Origin: Bosea sp. RAC05
Lineage (GTDB): Bacteria; Pseudomonadota; Alphaproteobacteria; Rhizobiales; Beijerinckiaceae
Assembly: GCF_001713455.1 (NCBI RefSeq)
Contig: NZ_CP016464.1
Span: forward strand, 3,582,001 to 3,646,000
DNA: 64,000 bases
Direction: 5' to 3'
Position numbers and translations under genes: made by a program. Positions 1 through 7,895 of the stretch are shown here, piece by piece. The notes under the pieces are model-generated. The model saw nothing but the letters and a program-made list of their open reading frames with translations. It did no database searches and was not told the DNA's origin. Numbering within the stretch: position 1 is the stretch's first letter; the number at the start of each line of letters is the position of its first letter.

Positions 1-403
1 TCATGCGCGCCGCCGCATAGCGGTCACCATGGCCGGTCAGCAGCGCCGCCAGCTCCTCGAACCCGGGGTTGTGGCCGATCATCAGCAGCGTCCGCACCAC
101 CGGCCCGGTCTCCTGCACCACCTCGAGCAGGCGCGGCGTCTTGGCCTCGTAGATGCGCGGCTCGTGCTGCACCGCCGGCTTCTCCGGCAGCATCGGCGCC
201 ACGAGATGCCAGGTCTCCTGCGTCCGGCGCGCCGGCGAGACCAGCACAAGATCCGGCAGCAGCAATTCCTCGGCGAGATAGCGCCCCATCACGGGGGCAG
301 CCTCGCGCCCCCGCGTGGCGAGCGGCCGCTCGCGATCGGCCACGCCTTCGGGCCAGTTCGACTTCGCATGGCGGAGGAGCATCAGGCGGCGCATGTCCGC
401 CAT
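1..403 (-). CDS. sixA: SixA-type phosphohistidine phosphatase (partial)
   Basis: Histidine-phosphatase superfamily protein cut by the left window edge; about 134 N-terminal residues are visible. The RHG-type motif LLRHAKS lies at residues 9-15, and a second catalytic-type histidine sits in MIGHNPGFEEL near residue 110. This is the short SixA layout, which removes phosphate from histidine on phosphorelay or PTS proteins in the cytoplasm. The ATG follows directly on the TAG stop of the upstream TetR gene, so the two are probably co-transcribed. The family is clear; the phosphoprotein substrate is not known. Confidence 0.85.
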   Translation of the reverse strand, partial: MADMRRLMLLRHAKSNWPEGVADRERPLATRGREAAPVMGRYLAEELLLPDLVLVSPARRTQETWHLVAPMLPEKPAVQHEPRIYEAKTPRLLEVVQETGPVVRTLLMIGHNPGFEELAALLTGHGDRYAAARM

Positions 404-1099
404 CTAACCATCGTGGCCGCGATTTGCGAGAGCCGCGTCGGGCGCCAGCGCCGCGCCGAGCAGGCGCATCAGGCGCTGCGAGAACAGGTCGAGCATCGCC
501 TCGCCTCCGTCCTCGCCCACGAGAAAATCGAACTGGCCGTCGATCAGCAGCGTCGTGAAACCATGGGTCACCGACCAGGCCAGCAGGATTTCGGCGAAAT
601 CCGCCGCCTTGGCGGTCTCCGACGGCAGCGGGCCCGGCGGCGGCGCGGCCAGCCCGGCGCGATGGGCGCGCGTCTCAGCAACCAGGATGCCGAAGGCCCG
701 CGCCCCGGCGCGCTGCATCTCGGGATCCTCCTTGTCGAGCTCCCGGCGCCCGAACACGACGCGGAAACGGCCCGGCCGGGCGAGCGCGGTCTCCAGATAG
801 GCCCGGCAGATCGCCGCGAGCCGGCTGCCGCCCGCGGCACTCGCCCGCGACGCGGCGGCATCCATCGCATCGGAGAGACCGTCGAAGCCGAGCGTCGCGA
901 CCGCCGTCAGGAGCCCGGCGAGATTGCCGAAATGATGCGCCGGCGCCGCCGCCGAGACACCCGCCCGCCGCGCACATTCGCGCAGCGTGAAGCCACCGAC
1001 GCCCCGCTCGGCGAGCACGGCCTCCGCCGCGTCGATCATCGCCTGGCGAAGATCGCCATGGTGATAGCCGTCGCGCCCCGCCCCCCGCTTCTCCGCCAT
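404..1099 (-). CDS. TetR/AcrR family transcriptional regulator
   Basis: A 231-residue one-component repressor. The N-terminal helix-turn-helix covers about residues 10-60, starting with the YHHGDLR signature and continuing through TLRECARRAGVSAAAPAHHF. The C-terminal half resembles the WHG-type ligand-binding domain of this subgroup. It is transcribed away from the membrane protein at 1194. The gap between them carries two related operator-like repeats, so I infer that it represses itself and its divergent neighbour. sixA follows with no spacer. The ligand cannot be read from the sequence. Confidence 0.88.
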   Translation of the reverse strand: MAEKRGAGRDGYHHGDLRQAMIDAAEAVLAERGVGGFTLRECARRAGVSAAAPAHHFGNLAGLLTAVATLGFDGLSDAMDAAASRASAAGGSRLAAICRAYLETALARPGRFRVVFGRRELDKEDPEMQRAGARAFGILVAETRAHRAGLAAPPPGPLPSETAKAADFAEILLAWSVTHGFTTLLIDGQFDFLVGEDGGEAMLDLFSQRLMRLLGAALAPDAALANRGHDG

Positions 1100-1129
1100 G
1101 CCGTCGGTCTCCTGCGGCCGCAGCCGCTC

Positions 1130-1148
1130 ATCTTGACAGCATCAAGAT
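1130..1148. promoter_or_regulatory. Putative TetR operator 1
   Basis: A perfect inverted repeat, ATCTTGA-5-TCAAGAT, lies between the divergent TetR gene and the 1194 gene. CTTGACA...TCAAG-type sites are typical for YHHGDLR-type TetR regulators. It contains a TTGACA that could serve as a -35 element for the plus-strand gene. Confidence 0.6.
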
Positions 1149-1171
1149 AGCGCCTTACGCCAGAGGAACAA

Positions 1172-1188
1172 CTTGACACTGTATAGAT
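1172..1188. promoter_or_regulatory. Putative TetR operator 2 (degenerate copy)
   Basis: CTTGACACTGTATAGAT matches the core of operator 1 (1132-1148) at 12 of 17 positions. The two copies start exactly 40 bp apart, about four helical turns, so dimers bound to both would lie on the same DNA face. This copy lies just upstream of the likely ATG at 1194. Confidence 0.5.
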
Positions 1189-1193
1189 GGGGG

Positions 1194-2465
1194 ATGGTGA
1201 TGGGCCCGCTCGACCTCGACGCCGCCTTCTCCGCAGCCGGCGCTCTTGCGATGGCGGGCTGGGCGGGCCTGATCCTGCTGCCGCGCTGGCGCGGCCTTTC
1301 CGTCCGGCTGGCCGGCCTCGTCATCCCCGCCATCCTGTCGCTCGGCTATGCCGTCCTCATCCTCATGCATTGGCAGGGGGCCGTCGGCGGCTTCGGCTCG
1401 CTCGATCAGGTCGCCGCGCTCTTCGGCTCGCGCCCCCTCCTGCTGGCCGGCTGGGTGCATTACCTCGCCTTCGACCTCCTCGTCGGGACCTGGGTGCTGC
1501 GGCGCTCGCAAGACCAGGCCATCGCGCACGGCCTGATCGTGCCGGTGCTGCTGCTGACCTTCCTGTTCGGCCCGCTCGGCTACCTCGCCTATCTCTGGCT
1601 GGAGGCGAGCGTCCGCAGCGCGCGCGAGGACCGGATCGCACGGCTGCAGGCGCGGCTGCCGGCCTGGCTGCGGGCGCTCGAGATCGAGCCGCGCCTGGCC
1701 GCCGCCGCCTTCGCCATGCTCCTCCTGGCGCTGCCGCTGGCGCTGGCCTGGGCGCTCGACCCGCGCCTGTTCCAGGGCGTCAGCACCTGGATCAAGCCGC
1801 TGAAATTCGCGCTCTCGGCGGCGCTGTTCATGCTGACGCTGGCGCTGTTCGTCCCGCTCGCCGGCGAGCGCTTTCGCGCCAGCCTGGCCGGGCGCTACCT
1901 GATCTGGCCGGTGATCGTCCCCCTGATCGGCGAGGTGCTCTACATCGCCTGGCGGGCCTCGCGGGTGGAGGCCTCGCATTACAACACCGACAGCCCGCTG
2001 GGCGCCGCGCTCTACAGCCTGATGGGGCTGGGCGCCGTGATGTTCACGGCCGCGCCCGCCGTCCTGGCCTATGGGCTGACCCGCCGCGACGCGGTGGCGA
2101 TGCCAGCGGTGCTGCGCTGGTCGCTCGTCGGCGGGCTGGCCCTGACGGCGGTGCTCGGCATCGTCAGCGGCTTCGCGATGGGCGGCAGCCCCAGCGGGCA
2201 TTATGTCGGGGCCGTGCCGCCGAACCACGCCACGGTTCCGTTCCTCGGCTGGTCGCTCGAGGTCGGCGATCTGCGCCTGCCGCATTTCCTCGGCCTGCAC
2301 GCGCTGCAATTCGTCCCGCTCTTCGGGCTCTTGGTCTGGCGGCTGACGTCGGCGACGCGACCCGGCGTGATGGCCGTCGCGGCCTTCGCGACGGTCTATG
2401 CGGCGGTGACGCTGACGGCGCTCGCCGCCGCGCTGGGCGGGCGGCCCCTTCTGGGCTGGGTCTGA
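1194..2465 (+). CDS. ABA4-like (DUF4281) membrane protein with extra C-terminal membrane domain
   Basis: An integral membrane protein of about 423 residues. Residues 1-145 look like the ABA4-like DUF4281 domain, which normally forms a whole protein of about this size (AMAGWAGLILLP, WVHYLAFDLLVGTWVLRRS, FGPLGYLAYL). After it comes a second block of about six hydrophobic segments, with STWIKPLKFALSAALF near residue 200 and GGSPSGHYVGAVPPNHATVPF near residue 335, whose family I do not recognise. I chose ATG 1194; ATG 1200 is possible, and an upstream TTG at 1173 would lie inside operator 2. The gene is divergent from a TetR regulator and probably controlled by it. Function unknown; plant ABA4 acts in neoxanthin synthesis, but that role cannot be transferred. 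Confidence 0.75.
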   Translation: MVMGPLDLDAAFSAAGALAMAGWAGLILLPRWRGLSVRLAGLVIPAILSLGYAVLILMHWQGAVGGFGSLDQVAALFGSRPLLLAGWVHYLAFDLLVGTWVLRRSQDQAIAHGLIVPVLLLTFLFGPLGYLAYLWLEASVRSAREDRIARLQARLPAWLRALEIEPRLAAAAFAMLLLALPLALAWALDPRLFQGVSTWIKPLKFALSAALFMLTLALFVPLAGERFRASLAGRYLIWPVIVPLIGEVLYIAWRASRVEASHYNTDSPLGAALYSLMGLGAVMFTAAPAVLAYGLTRRDAVAMPAVLRWSLVGGLALTAVLGIVSGFAMGGSPSGHYVGAVPPNHATVPFLGWSLEVGDLRLPHFLGLHALQFVPLFGLLVWRLTSATRPGVMAVAAFATVYAAVTLTALAAALGGRPLLGWV

Positions 2466-2504
2466 AGCCTGCGCCCGAGCCTGCGACGGCGGCAGGCCCG
2501 AGGG

Positions 2505-3392
2505 TCAGTCCTGCCTGAGGCTGCCGCGCAGGCCGCGGCTCTCCGGCATGAGCGCGGCAAAGCGCAGATCGCGCGCCTCCGGGCTGGCCGACGCCGTCTT
2601 CCGGGTCAGGCCAAGATCCATCGGCCGACCGGGCGGCAGCGGCGCGGTGACGAGGACATTCGCCGCCAGAACAACCGGCTCGACGGCGGCCGGCGCCTGG
2701 GGCGCGAAGGCGAGCGGCGCGCTGGCGAAGGAGGTCGGCACCGAGGAGGCGCTGGTCTCGATCGGCGTGGAGGTCCCGGCGAGTTGGTAGCTCGGCTCCT
2801 CGATGCGGCGACGCTCGGGGCGCTCCCCCTTCACATAGAAGGCATTGCCGCCGGCGACGGTGACGTAATGCATGTTCGGATACGAGAAGCGCAGGCCGGC
2901 CATATGGAAGTGCTTGGCGTTGCCGACCGCCTCGTTGCGCTTGCCGGCCAGGATATCCTCGGCGACGGCCGCGACCTTCGGCAGGTCGCGCGGCGACATC
3001 GACCGCGTCAGCACGCCCGGCGCGAATTGCCGCGGCGCGCCGACGACGCTGCAGATCGTCTCCGGCTGGCGCGCGGATTCGACCCGGTTCAGCACCACCG
3101 TGCCGACGCCGAGCAGGCCCGACTCACTCGACCGGTTCGATTCGAAATACATCGCGCGGACGAGACACTCCTTCTCGCGCGGATCGGCCTTGGCCAGCTC
3201 GATCGCCTGCTTGCGCTTCTCGTGAGGCTTGGTGGCGGTCGGGGTCGGCTTGGTCGCGGCGGTCTCGACCGGCGACACGCTGCAGGCGCCGAGCGCCGGA
3301 GCGGCCAGGACCATCAGCAGCGGGATCGCCTTGCGGCGGTGACGGAGAAAGCCCGCGGAACGGACGGCTTCGGCAGCAGTTTTGGCGCGCAT
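2505..3392 (-). CDS. SleB-type cell wall hydrolase, lipoprotein
   Basis: A 295-residue protein of the SleB Hydrolase_2 family, lytic enzymes acting on peptidoglycan. Residues 1-37 form a lipoprotein signal ending in the lipobox LGAC, so it is probably membrane-anchored in the periplasm. The catalytic domain, about residues 65-180, contains CLVRAMYFESNRSSESG, VGTVVLNRVES and ICSVVGAPRQFAPG. The remaining C-terminal part is a Pro/Ala/Ser-rich tail of low complexity. I set the start at 3392 because AGGAGG lies nine bases upstream and the lipobox then falls at the expected place; an in-frame start at 3545 would add 51 residues without a signal. Confidence 0.85.
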   Translation of the reverse strand: MRAKTAAEAVRSAGFLRHRRKAIPLLMVLAAPALGACSVSPVETAATKPTPTATKPHEKRKQAIELAKADPREKECLVRAMYFESNRSSESGLLGVGTVVLNRVESARQPETICSVVGAPRQFAPGVLTRSMSPRDLPKVAAVAEDILAGKRNEAVGNAKHFHMAGLRFSYPNMHYVTVAGGNAFYVKGERPERRRIEEPSYQLAGTSTPIETSASSVPTSFASAPLAFAPQAPAAVEPVVLAANVLVTAPLPPGRPMDLGLTRKTASASPEARDLRFAALMPESRGLRGSLRQD

Positions 3393-3541
3393 CGAGCGGC
3401 GGCCTCCTGATTTCGGGCGGAGGGCCACCGCAGCCGGCGGCCCCTCGTCACCGGCAAGGAACGCCGGACGTCTTAACAGAAAGTGAAGGACAGGAGGAAG
3501 AGGCAAGGACGCGAGGCAGCGGAAGGCGGTTCCGTCGGCCC

Positions 3542-3778
3542 TCAATCCGCGTCGTCGACCTCGTCGGGTTCTTCGCCCGGCTCATAGCGAAGCAGGTCTC
3601 CCGGCTGGCATTGCAGCACGGCGCAGATGCGCGAGAGCGTGTCGAAACGCATGCCGCGCACCTTCCCGGACTTGAGCTGCGACACCTGCTGCTCGGTCAG
3701 CCCGATGCGCTGGGCGAGTTCCTTCGACCGCATCTTGCGGCGCGCGAGCATGATATCGAGTTCGACGACGACGGGCAT
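3542..3778 (-). CDS. Small XRE-family (Cro/CI) regulator
   Basis: A 78-residue helix-turn-helix protein with little beyond the DNA-binding fold: KELAQRIGLTEQQVSQLKSGKVRGMRFDTLSRICAVL, then QCQPGDLLRYEP and an acidic tail. This is the YozG-like short class that usually partners a DUF2975 membrane protein, and one lies nine bases upstream on the same strand. The pair probably forms one operon, with the regulator possibly acting on its own promoter. No ligand or target is known. Confidence 0.88.
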   Translation of the reverse strand: MPVVVELDIMLARRKMRSKELAQRIGLTEQQVSQLKSGKVRGMRFDTLSRICAVLQCQPGDLLRYEPGEEPDEVDDAD

Positions 3779-3787
3779 GACGGCGGC

Positions 3788-4360
3788 TTACACGAAACTC
3801 TGATTCTCGTCCGACAGACGGATCGCCTCGCGCAGCACATGGCCGAAGGCGATCAGCGCCGCGCCCGCAGCCATGGCGGCGAAGACACCGGGATCGAGCG
3901 TGATCGCCAGATGCCTCTGCCCCGGCGGGTTGTCGATGGTCATGGCGATGCTCTGCAGGGCCCGCACCACGGGGGTGGCGGCGCCGCAGGCCACCAGGAG
4001 CCAGCCTACGCGCAGCAGCGAAGCCGCATTCTCGTCGACGAGGACCCTGCCCTCGCCGAAGGCGCGAAACAGCGTCCCCAGCCTCAGCATCGCCAGAACG
4101 AAGAGCAGCGCGGGAATCCAGGCGAGACCGAACGCGGCCCAGTAGCCCCTCGGCGAGGGCGCGATCAGGGCGTCCCGCAGCCCGATCGTGCTGCGGGCAT
4201 GCTGGAAGAGCGCATCGGCATCGGTCCAGAGCCAGATCAGGCCGAAGACCATCAGCGCCCCGGCGGCATAGCTGAAACCACGAGCCCAGAGACTGACCTT
4301 TCGCAGGCGCATGGCGGCATCGGGGGGAAACGTCGCAGCGGATTGGAACGGCATCGCCAT
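3788..4360 (-). CDS. DUF2975 membrane protein
   Basis: A roughly 190-residue protein with four predicted membrane segments (about residues 25-45, 75-95, 115-135 and 160-180) and the DUF2975 features FRAFGEGRVLVDENAASLLR and FVLAMLRLGTLF. The function of the family is unknown; members are found beside small XRE regulators, as here. I chose ATG 4360 because GAGGAAA precedes it at good spacing. A longer TTG start at 4414 would overlap the promoter -35 box. No enzyme motif is visible. Confidence 0.82.
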   Translation of the reverse strand: MAMPFQSAATFPPDAAMRLRKVSLWARGFSYAAGALMVFGLIWLWTDADALFQHARSTIGLRDALIAPSPRGYWAAFGLAWIPALLFVLAMLRLGTLFRAFGEGRVLVDENAASLLRVGWLLVACGAATPVVRALQSIAMTIDNPPGQRHLAITLDPGVFAAMAAGAALIAFGHVLREAIRLSDENQSFV

Positions 4361-4385
4361 AATGATTTCCTCGATTGACAAAATT

Positions 4386-4414
4386 AAAGTAAGAGACGAA
4401 TTATTTCGCGTCAA
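4386..4414 (-). promoter_or_regulatory. Promoter of the DUF2975/XRE operon
   Basis: TTGACG (4409-4414), a 17-base spacer and TACTTT (4386-4391), in an AT-rich island unlike the surrounding DNA. The spacer contains CGAA-4-TTCG, a small inverted repeat that could bind the XRE partner. The position fits the ATG at 4360. Confidence 0.55.
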
Positions 4415-4438
4415 TCACAAATCTGATGAGCCCCCTCG

Positions 4439-5065
4439 ATGCGTCTCGCTCCTCTCGCCGGCCTCCTGCTCGCCAGCCTCGTAGCCGGCTGCGGCCATGT
4501 TCCCCTGGCATCCCTGCCGAAGCTCTCGAAGATCGACATTCGCACGACGGAGTTGTCGCAGTTGCGCGCCGGGATCAGCCTGCCGGCCGACGTCCGCCCC
4601 CTGCCGGGAGGCGTCACGATGACCATCGTCGCGATGGCGAAGGATGGCGGGCGCCATGAGCGCAAGGCCGTGCTGGAAGAGGTGCGCGACGCGGCGGAAC
4701 TCGCATCCCTGCCGGTTCTCGTGACGCCGGGACGACGCTTCACGCTGTTCAAGCTCAGCGCTGCCGATGTCGGCCGGCTGGGCGCGTTCCGCGAGGAGAT
4801 GTTCGCCGGTCCGCACAACGACGGCAACCGCGGCAGCCTCTCGCTCGGTGCCGACAAGGCCTGCCGAACCGGAGAACTCTCCGCCAGACCGATCACCATG
4901 ACCGGCTATCTCAGAACGTCAGAAACGCAGGACTATGTCTTGCTGATGCGCGATTTCGACCTGAGCGCGGCGGCGCGCGCGATCGATCCCAAGATCGACC
5001 TGGCCACGGCGATCCCGCCCTGCGAAGGACTGCCAGCCGGCTCCCTCACCGCCCCTCGCGCCTGA
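4439..5065 (+). CDS. Putative lipoprotein of unknown function
   Basis: A 208-residue secreted protein. Residues 1-18 are a lipoprotein signal with lipobox VAGC, so the mature form should be lipid-anchored. I do not recognise a family for the rest, which is mostly soluble alpha/beta-like sequence with cysteines near residues 142 and 200. It is divergent from the DUF2975 operon, with the starts only about 80 bases apart. Its last 20 bases overlap the 3' end of the convergent MoxR gene. Confidence 0.65.
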   Translation: MRLAPLAGLLLASLVAGCGHVPLASLPKLSKIDIRTTELSQLRAGISLPADVRPLPGGVTMTIVAMAKDGGRHERKAVLEEVRDAAELASLPVLVTPGRRFTLFKLSAADVGRLGAFREEMFAGPHNDGNRGSLSLGADKACRTGELSARPITMTGYLRTSETQDYVLLMRDFDLSAAARAIDPKIDLATAIPPCEGLPAGSLTAPRA

Positions 5066-5891
5066 CCATGAACGCCAGCTTCTCGAACAGGGAGACATCC
5101 TGCTCGTTCTTCAGGAGTGCGCCGTGCAGCGGCGGGATCAGCTTGCGCGGGTCGCGCTCGCGCAGCATCTCCGGCGTCATCTCGTCGGCCACCAGCAGCT
5201 TCAGCCAGTCGAGCAGCTCCGAGGTCGAGGGCTTCTTCTTCAGGCCGGGCACCTCGCGCACCTCGAAGAACAGCTTCAGCGCCTCCTCCATCAGCCGCTT
5301 CTTGATGCCGGGGAAATGCACCTCGACGATGGCCTGCATCGTCTGCGCGTCGGGAAAGCGGATGTAGTGGAAGAAGCAGCGGCGCAGGAAAGCGTCGGGC
5401 AGCTCCTTCTCGTTGTTGGAGGTGATGATGATCACCGGCCGCTGCACCGCCCGGATGGTCTCGCCGGTCTCGTAGACATGGAACTCCATGCGGTCGAGCT
5501 CGAGCAGGAGGTCGTTGGGGAACTCGATATCGGCCTTGTCGATCTCGTCGATCAGCAGCACCGGGCGCACCGGGGCGACGAAGGCCTCCCAGAGCTTGCC
5601 GCGCCGGATGTAGTGGGCGATGTCCGAGACACGGGGGTCGCCGAGCTGGCTGTCGCGCAGGCGGCTGACCGCGTCGTACTCGTAGAGGCCCTGCTGCGCC
5701 TTGGTCGTCGACTTGACGTGCCAGGTGATCAGCGGCGCGCCCAGCGCGGCGGCGATCTCCTCGGCGAGCACGGTCTTGCCGGTGCCGGGCTCGCCCTTGA
5801 CCAGCAGCGGGCGCTCAAGCCGGATCGCTGCGTTGACCGCCACCGTCAGGTCCTCGGTGGCGACATAGTTCTCGGTGCCGGTGAAACGCAT
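5046..5891 (-). CDS. MoxR-family AAA+ ATPase
   Basis: A 281-residue AAA+ ATPase. Walker A is GEPGTGKT near residue 38, Walker B is VLLIDEIDKAD near residue 110, followed by the sensor region VIIITSNNEKELPDAFLRRC. MoxR proteins act as chaperone-like ATPases that mature metal enzymes, often with a VWA partner encoded next door; none is next to it here. The start is ATG 5891 with AGAAGG upstream; the open frame continues upstream, but that part is only the antisense of the antiporter. Confidence 0.88.
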   Translation of the reverse strand: MRFTGTENYVATEDLTVAVNAAIRLERPLLVKGEPGTGKTVLAEEIAAALGAPLITWHVKSTTKAQQGLYEYDAVSRLRDSQLGDPRVSDIAHYIRRGKLWEAFVAPVRPVLLIDEIDKADIEFPNDLLLELDRMEFHVYETGETIRAVQRPVIIITSNNEKELPDAFLRRCFFHYIRFPDAQTMQAIVEVHFPGIKKRLMEEALKLFFEVREVPGLKKKPSTSELLDWLKLLVADEMTPEMLRERDPRKLIPPLHGALLKNEQDVSLFEKLAFMVRREGR

Positions 5892-6104
5892 GCGCGAGCC
5901 TTCTGAACGGGAGCGCCGGACGCTAGCCCGGAAGCGTCCGTCAGGGAACCGCCTCGCATCGGCTCCGGGCAAGCCGGCGAGGCTAAGCCCTCGGCCGGAC
6001 GAGCGAATATCGCGCCGATGCTGCGCCGCAATGGTTGTGTCGGCGTGGTCGAAACCGCACAGTCGCCTAGCCCCTTTTGTCCCCGCGAATCGCAAGGCGC
6101 CCTC

Positions 6105-7895
6105 TTGGCCGCGACCGTCGACCCTTCCGTCTACAAGGATGCTGCCGTGGTGCTCGCCACGGCGGGCGTCATCGTGCCCTTCGCCAAGAGCTTCAAGATC
6201 AACTCGGTCGTCGCCTTCATGGCCTGCGGCGCCCTGCTCGGCCCCTTCGGCCTGGGCGGTCTGGTCTCCTCGGTCCCGCTGCTGAGCACTATCACCGTCT
6301 CCAGCCCCGAGGCGCTGGCCGGCCCCGCCGAGCTCGGCGTCGCCTTTCTGCTCTTCGTGATCGGGCTGGAACTCTCCTTCGAGCGTCTCAAGACCATGCG
6401 GCGCCTCGTCTTCGGGCTCGGCCTCGGGCAGATCGTCCTGTCGGCGGCGGCGATCGGGGGCGTCGCCTATGCGCTGGGACAGCCGACCACGGCGGCGCTG
6501 ATCATCGGCTTCGGCCTCGCCTTGTCCTCGACGGCGATGGTCGTGGAGCTGCTCTCGGCCAAGAAGCGGATGACCTCCTCGGCCGGCCGCGCCAGCTTCG
6601 CCGTGCTGATCAGCCAGGACATCGCGGTCGTGCCCCTGCTCTTCCTGGTCAGCGTGCTCGGCGCGCAGGAGGGCGGCGGCTCGCTGCTGGCGGGCCTCGC
6701 TCAGGCGCTGTTCCAGGCCTTCGCCGCCATCGCCGCGATCGTGCTCGTCGGCGGGCGGGCGCTGCGGCCGCTGTTTCGCCTGGTCGCCTCGACCGATTCC
6801 TCCGAGAGCTTCATGGCGGCGACGCTGCTGATCGCGCTCGGCACCGGCATGATCGCCGCCGCCGCCGGGCTCTCCATGGGGCTGGGCGCCTTCATCGCCG
6901 GGCTGCTGCTCGCCGAGACCGAGTACCGCCGCGCCATCGAGGTCACGATCGAGCCGTTCAAGTCGCTGCTGATCGGCGTCTTCTTCCTCACCGTCGGCAT
7001 GGGCGTGAACCCGGCCGAACTCGCCGCCCATCCCTACGCCATCCTCGGCATCGCGGTGGGCCTCTTCGCCGCGAAATCGCTGCTGGTCTTCGGCCTCGCC
7101 CGCATGCTGCGCCTCTCGAAGGCCACCGCGCTCGAAACCGCGATCATGGTCGGCCCCGGCGGCGAGTTCGCCTTCGTGCTGCTCAACGGCGCGGTCGCGG
7201 CCAAGCTGCTGGACCAGACGCCCGCGAGTCTCGTTCTCGCCAGTGTCTCCCTGACCATGATCGCCCTGCCGCTGCTCGCCCGCCTGGCCCGCAGCCTGGC
7301 GCGGACGCTCGCCGTTCCCGTGGTCCTGCCGGAGGAGGCCCTGATCCTGCCGCCCGACGACCATTCGGCGCGCGCCATCGTCGTCGGTGGCGGGCGCGTC
7401 GGCCAGCTCGTCGGCAGCATGCTGGAGGAGCATGGCAAGCCCTATATCGTGATCGATTCGGACGCGGCCCTGATCGCGGCGCAGCGCCGCGCCGGGCGGC
7501 CGGCCTTCTATGGCGACGCCACCCGCGCGGATTTCCTGCGCCTGTGCGGCATCGGCGAGGCGACGGCGCTGATCGTCACCATCGACACCCCCCGCGCCGT
7601 CGACGCCACCGTCCTGGCGGCGCGCGAGCTGCGGCCGGACATCGTCATCGTCGCGCGGGCCCGCGACGCCGATCATGCCCGCCATCTCTACAAGCTCGGC
7701 GTCAATGACGCCGTGCCTGAGACGATCGAGGCCAGCCTTCAGCTCTCGGAGGCGGCGCTCGTCGGGCTCGGCGTGCCCGTGGGGTTCGTGATCGCCTCGA
7801 TCCACGAGCGGCGCGACGGCTTCCGCATCCAGCTCAAGCCGTCAGACGGCGCGGCTCCCGGCCTTCCAAGGCACAAGCGCTCGCGAAGGCTGTGA
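6105..7895 (+). CDS. CPA2-family monovalent cation:proton antiporter with TrkA-N domain
   Basis: A roughly 596-residue membrane transporter of the KefB/KefC type. The first 390 residues carry about 12-13 membrane segments, including LGVAFLLFVIGLELS and AIMVGPGGEFAFVLL. The C-terminal cytoplasmic part is a TrkA-N (RCK) domain beginning AIVVGGGRVGQLVGSMLEEHG, which binds a nucleotide and gates transport. It probably exports K+ or Na+ in exchange for protons. I favour TTG 6105, giving MAATVDPSVYKDAAVV, as the start; ATG 6018 would add 29 non-hydrophobic residues. The 3' end overlaps the convergent glycosyltransferase by about 60 bases. Confidence 0.85.
   Translation: MAATVDPSVYKDAAVVLATAGVIVPFAKSFKINSVVAFMACGALLGPFGLGGLVSSVPLLSTITVSSPEALAGPAELGVAFLLFVIGLELSFERLKTMRRLVFGLGLGQIVLSAAAIGGVAYALGQPTTAALIIGFGLALSSTAMVVELLSAKKRMTSSAGRASFAVLISQDIAVVPLLFLVSVLGAQEGGGSLLAGLAQALFQAFAAIAAIVLVGGRALRPLFRLVASTDSSESFMAATLLIALGTGMIAAAAGLSMGLGAFIAGLLLAETEYRRAIEVTIEPFKSLLIGVFFLTVGMGVNPAELAAHPYAILGIAVGLFAAKSLLVFGLARMLRLSKATALETAIMVGPGGEFAFVLLNGAVAAKLLDQTPASLVLASVSLTMIALPLLARLARSLARTLAVPVVLPEEALILPPDDHSARAIVVGGGRVGQLVGSMLEEHGKPYIVIDSDAALIAAQRRAGRPAFYGDATRADFLRLCGIGEATALIVTIDTPRAVDATVLAARELRPDIVIVARARDADHARHLYKLGVNDAVPETIEASLQLSEAALVGLGVPVGFVIASIHERRDGFRIQLKPSDGAAPGLPRHKRSRRL

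Noticed and set aside
1133..1161. TTGACA as a strong promoter for the 1194 gene
   Set aside because: The -10 match at 17-base spacing (TACGCC) is poor, so I list the region as an operator and only mention the -35.
5046..7805. A 919-residue reverse open frame
   Set aside because: The MoxR protein accounts for the last 281 residues; the remainder is antisense of the CPA2 antiporter and low complexity.
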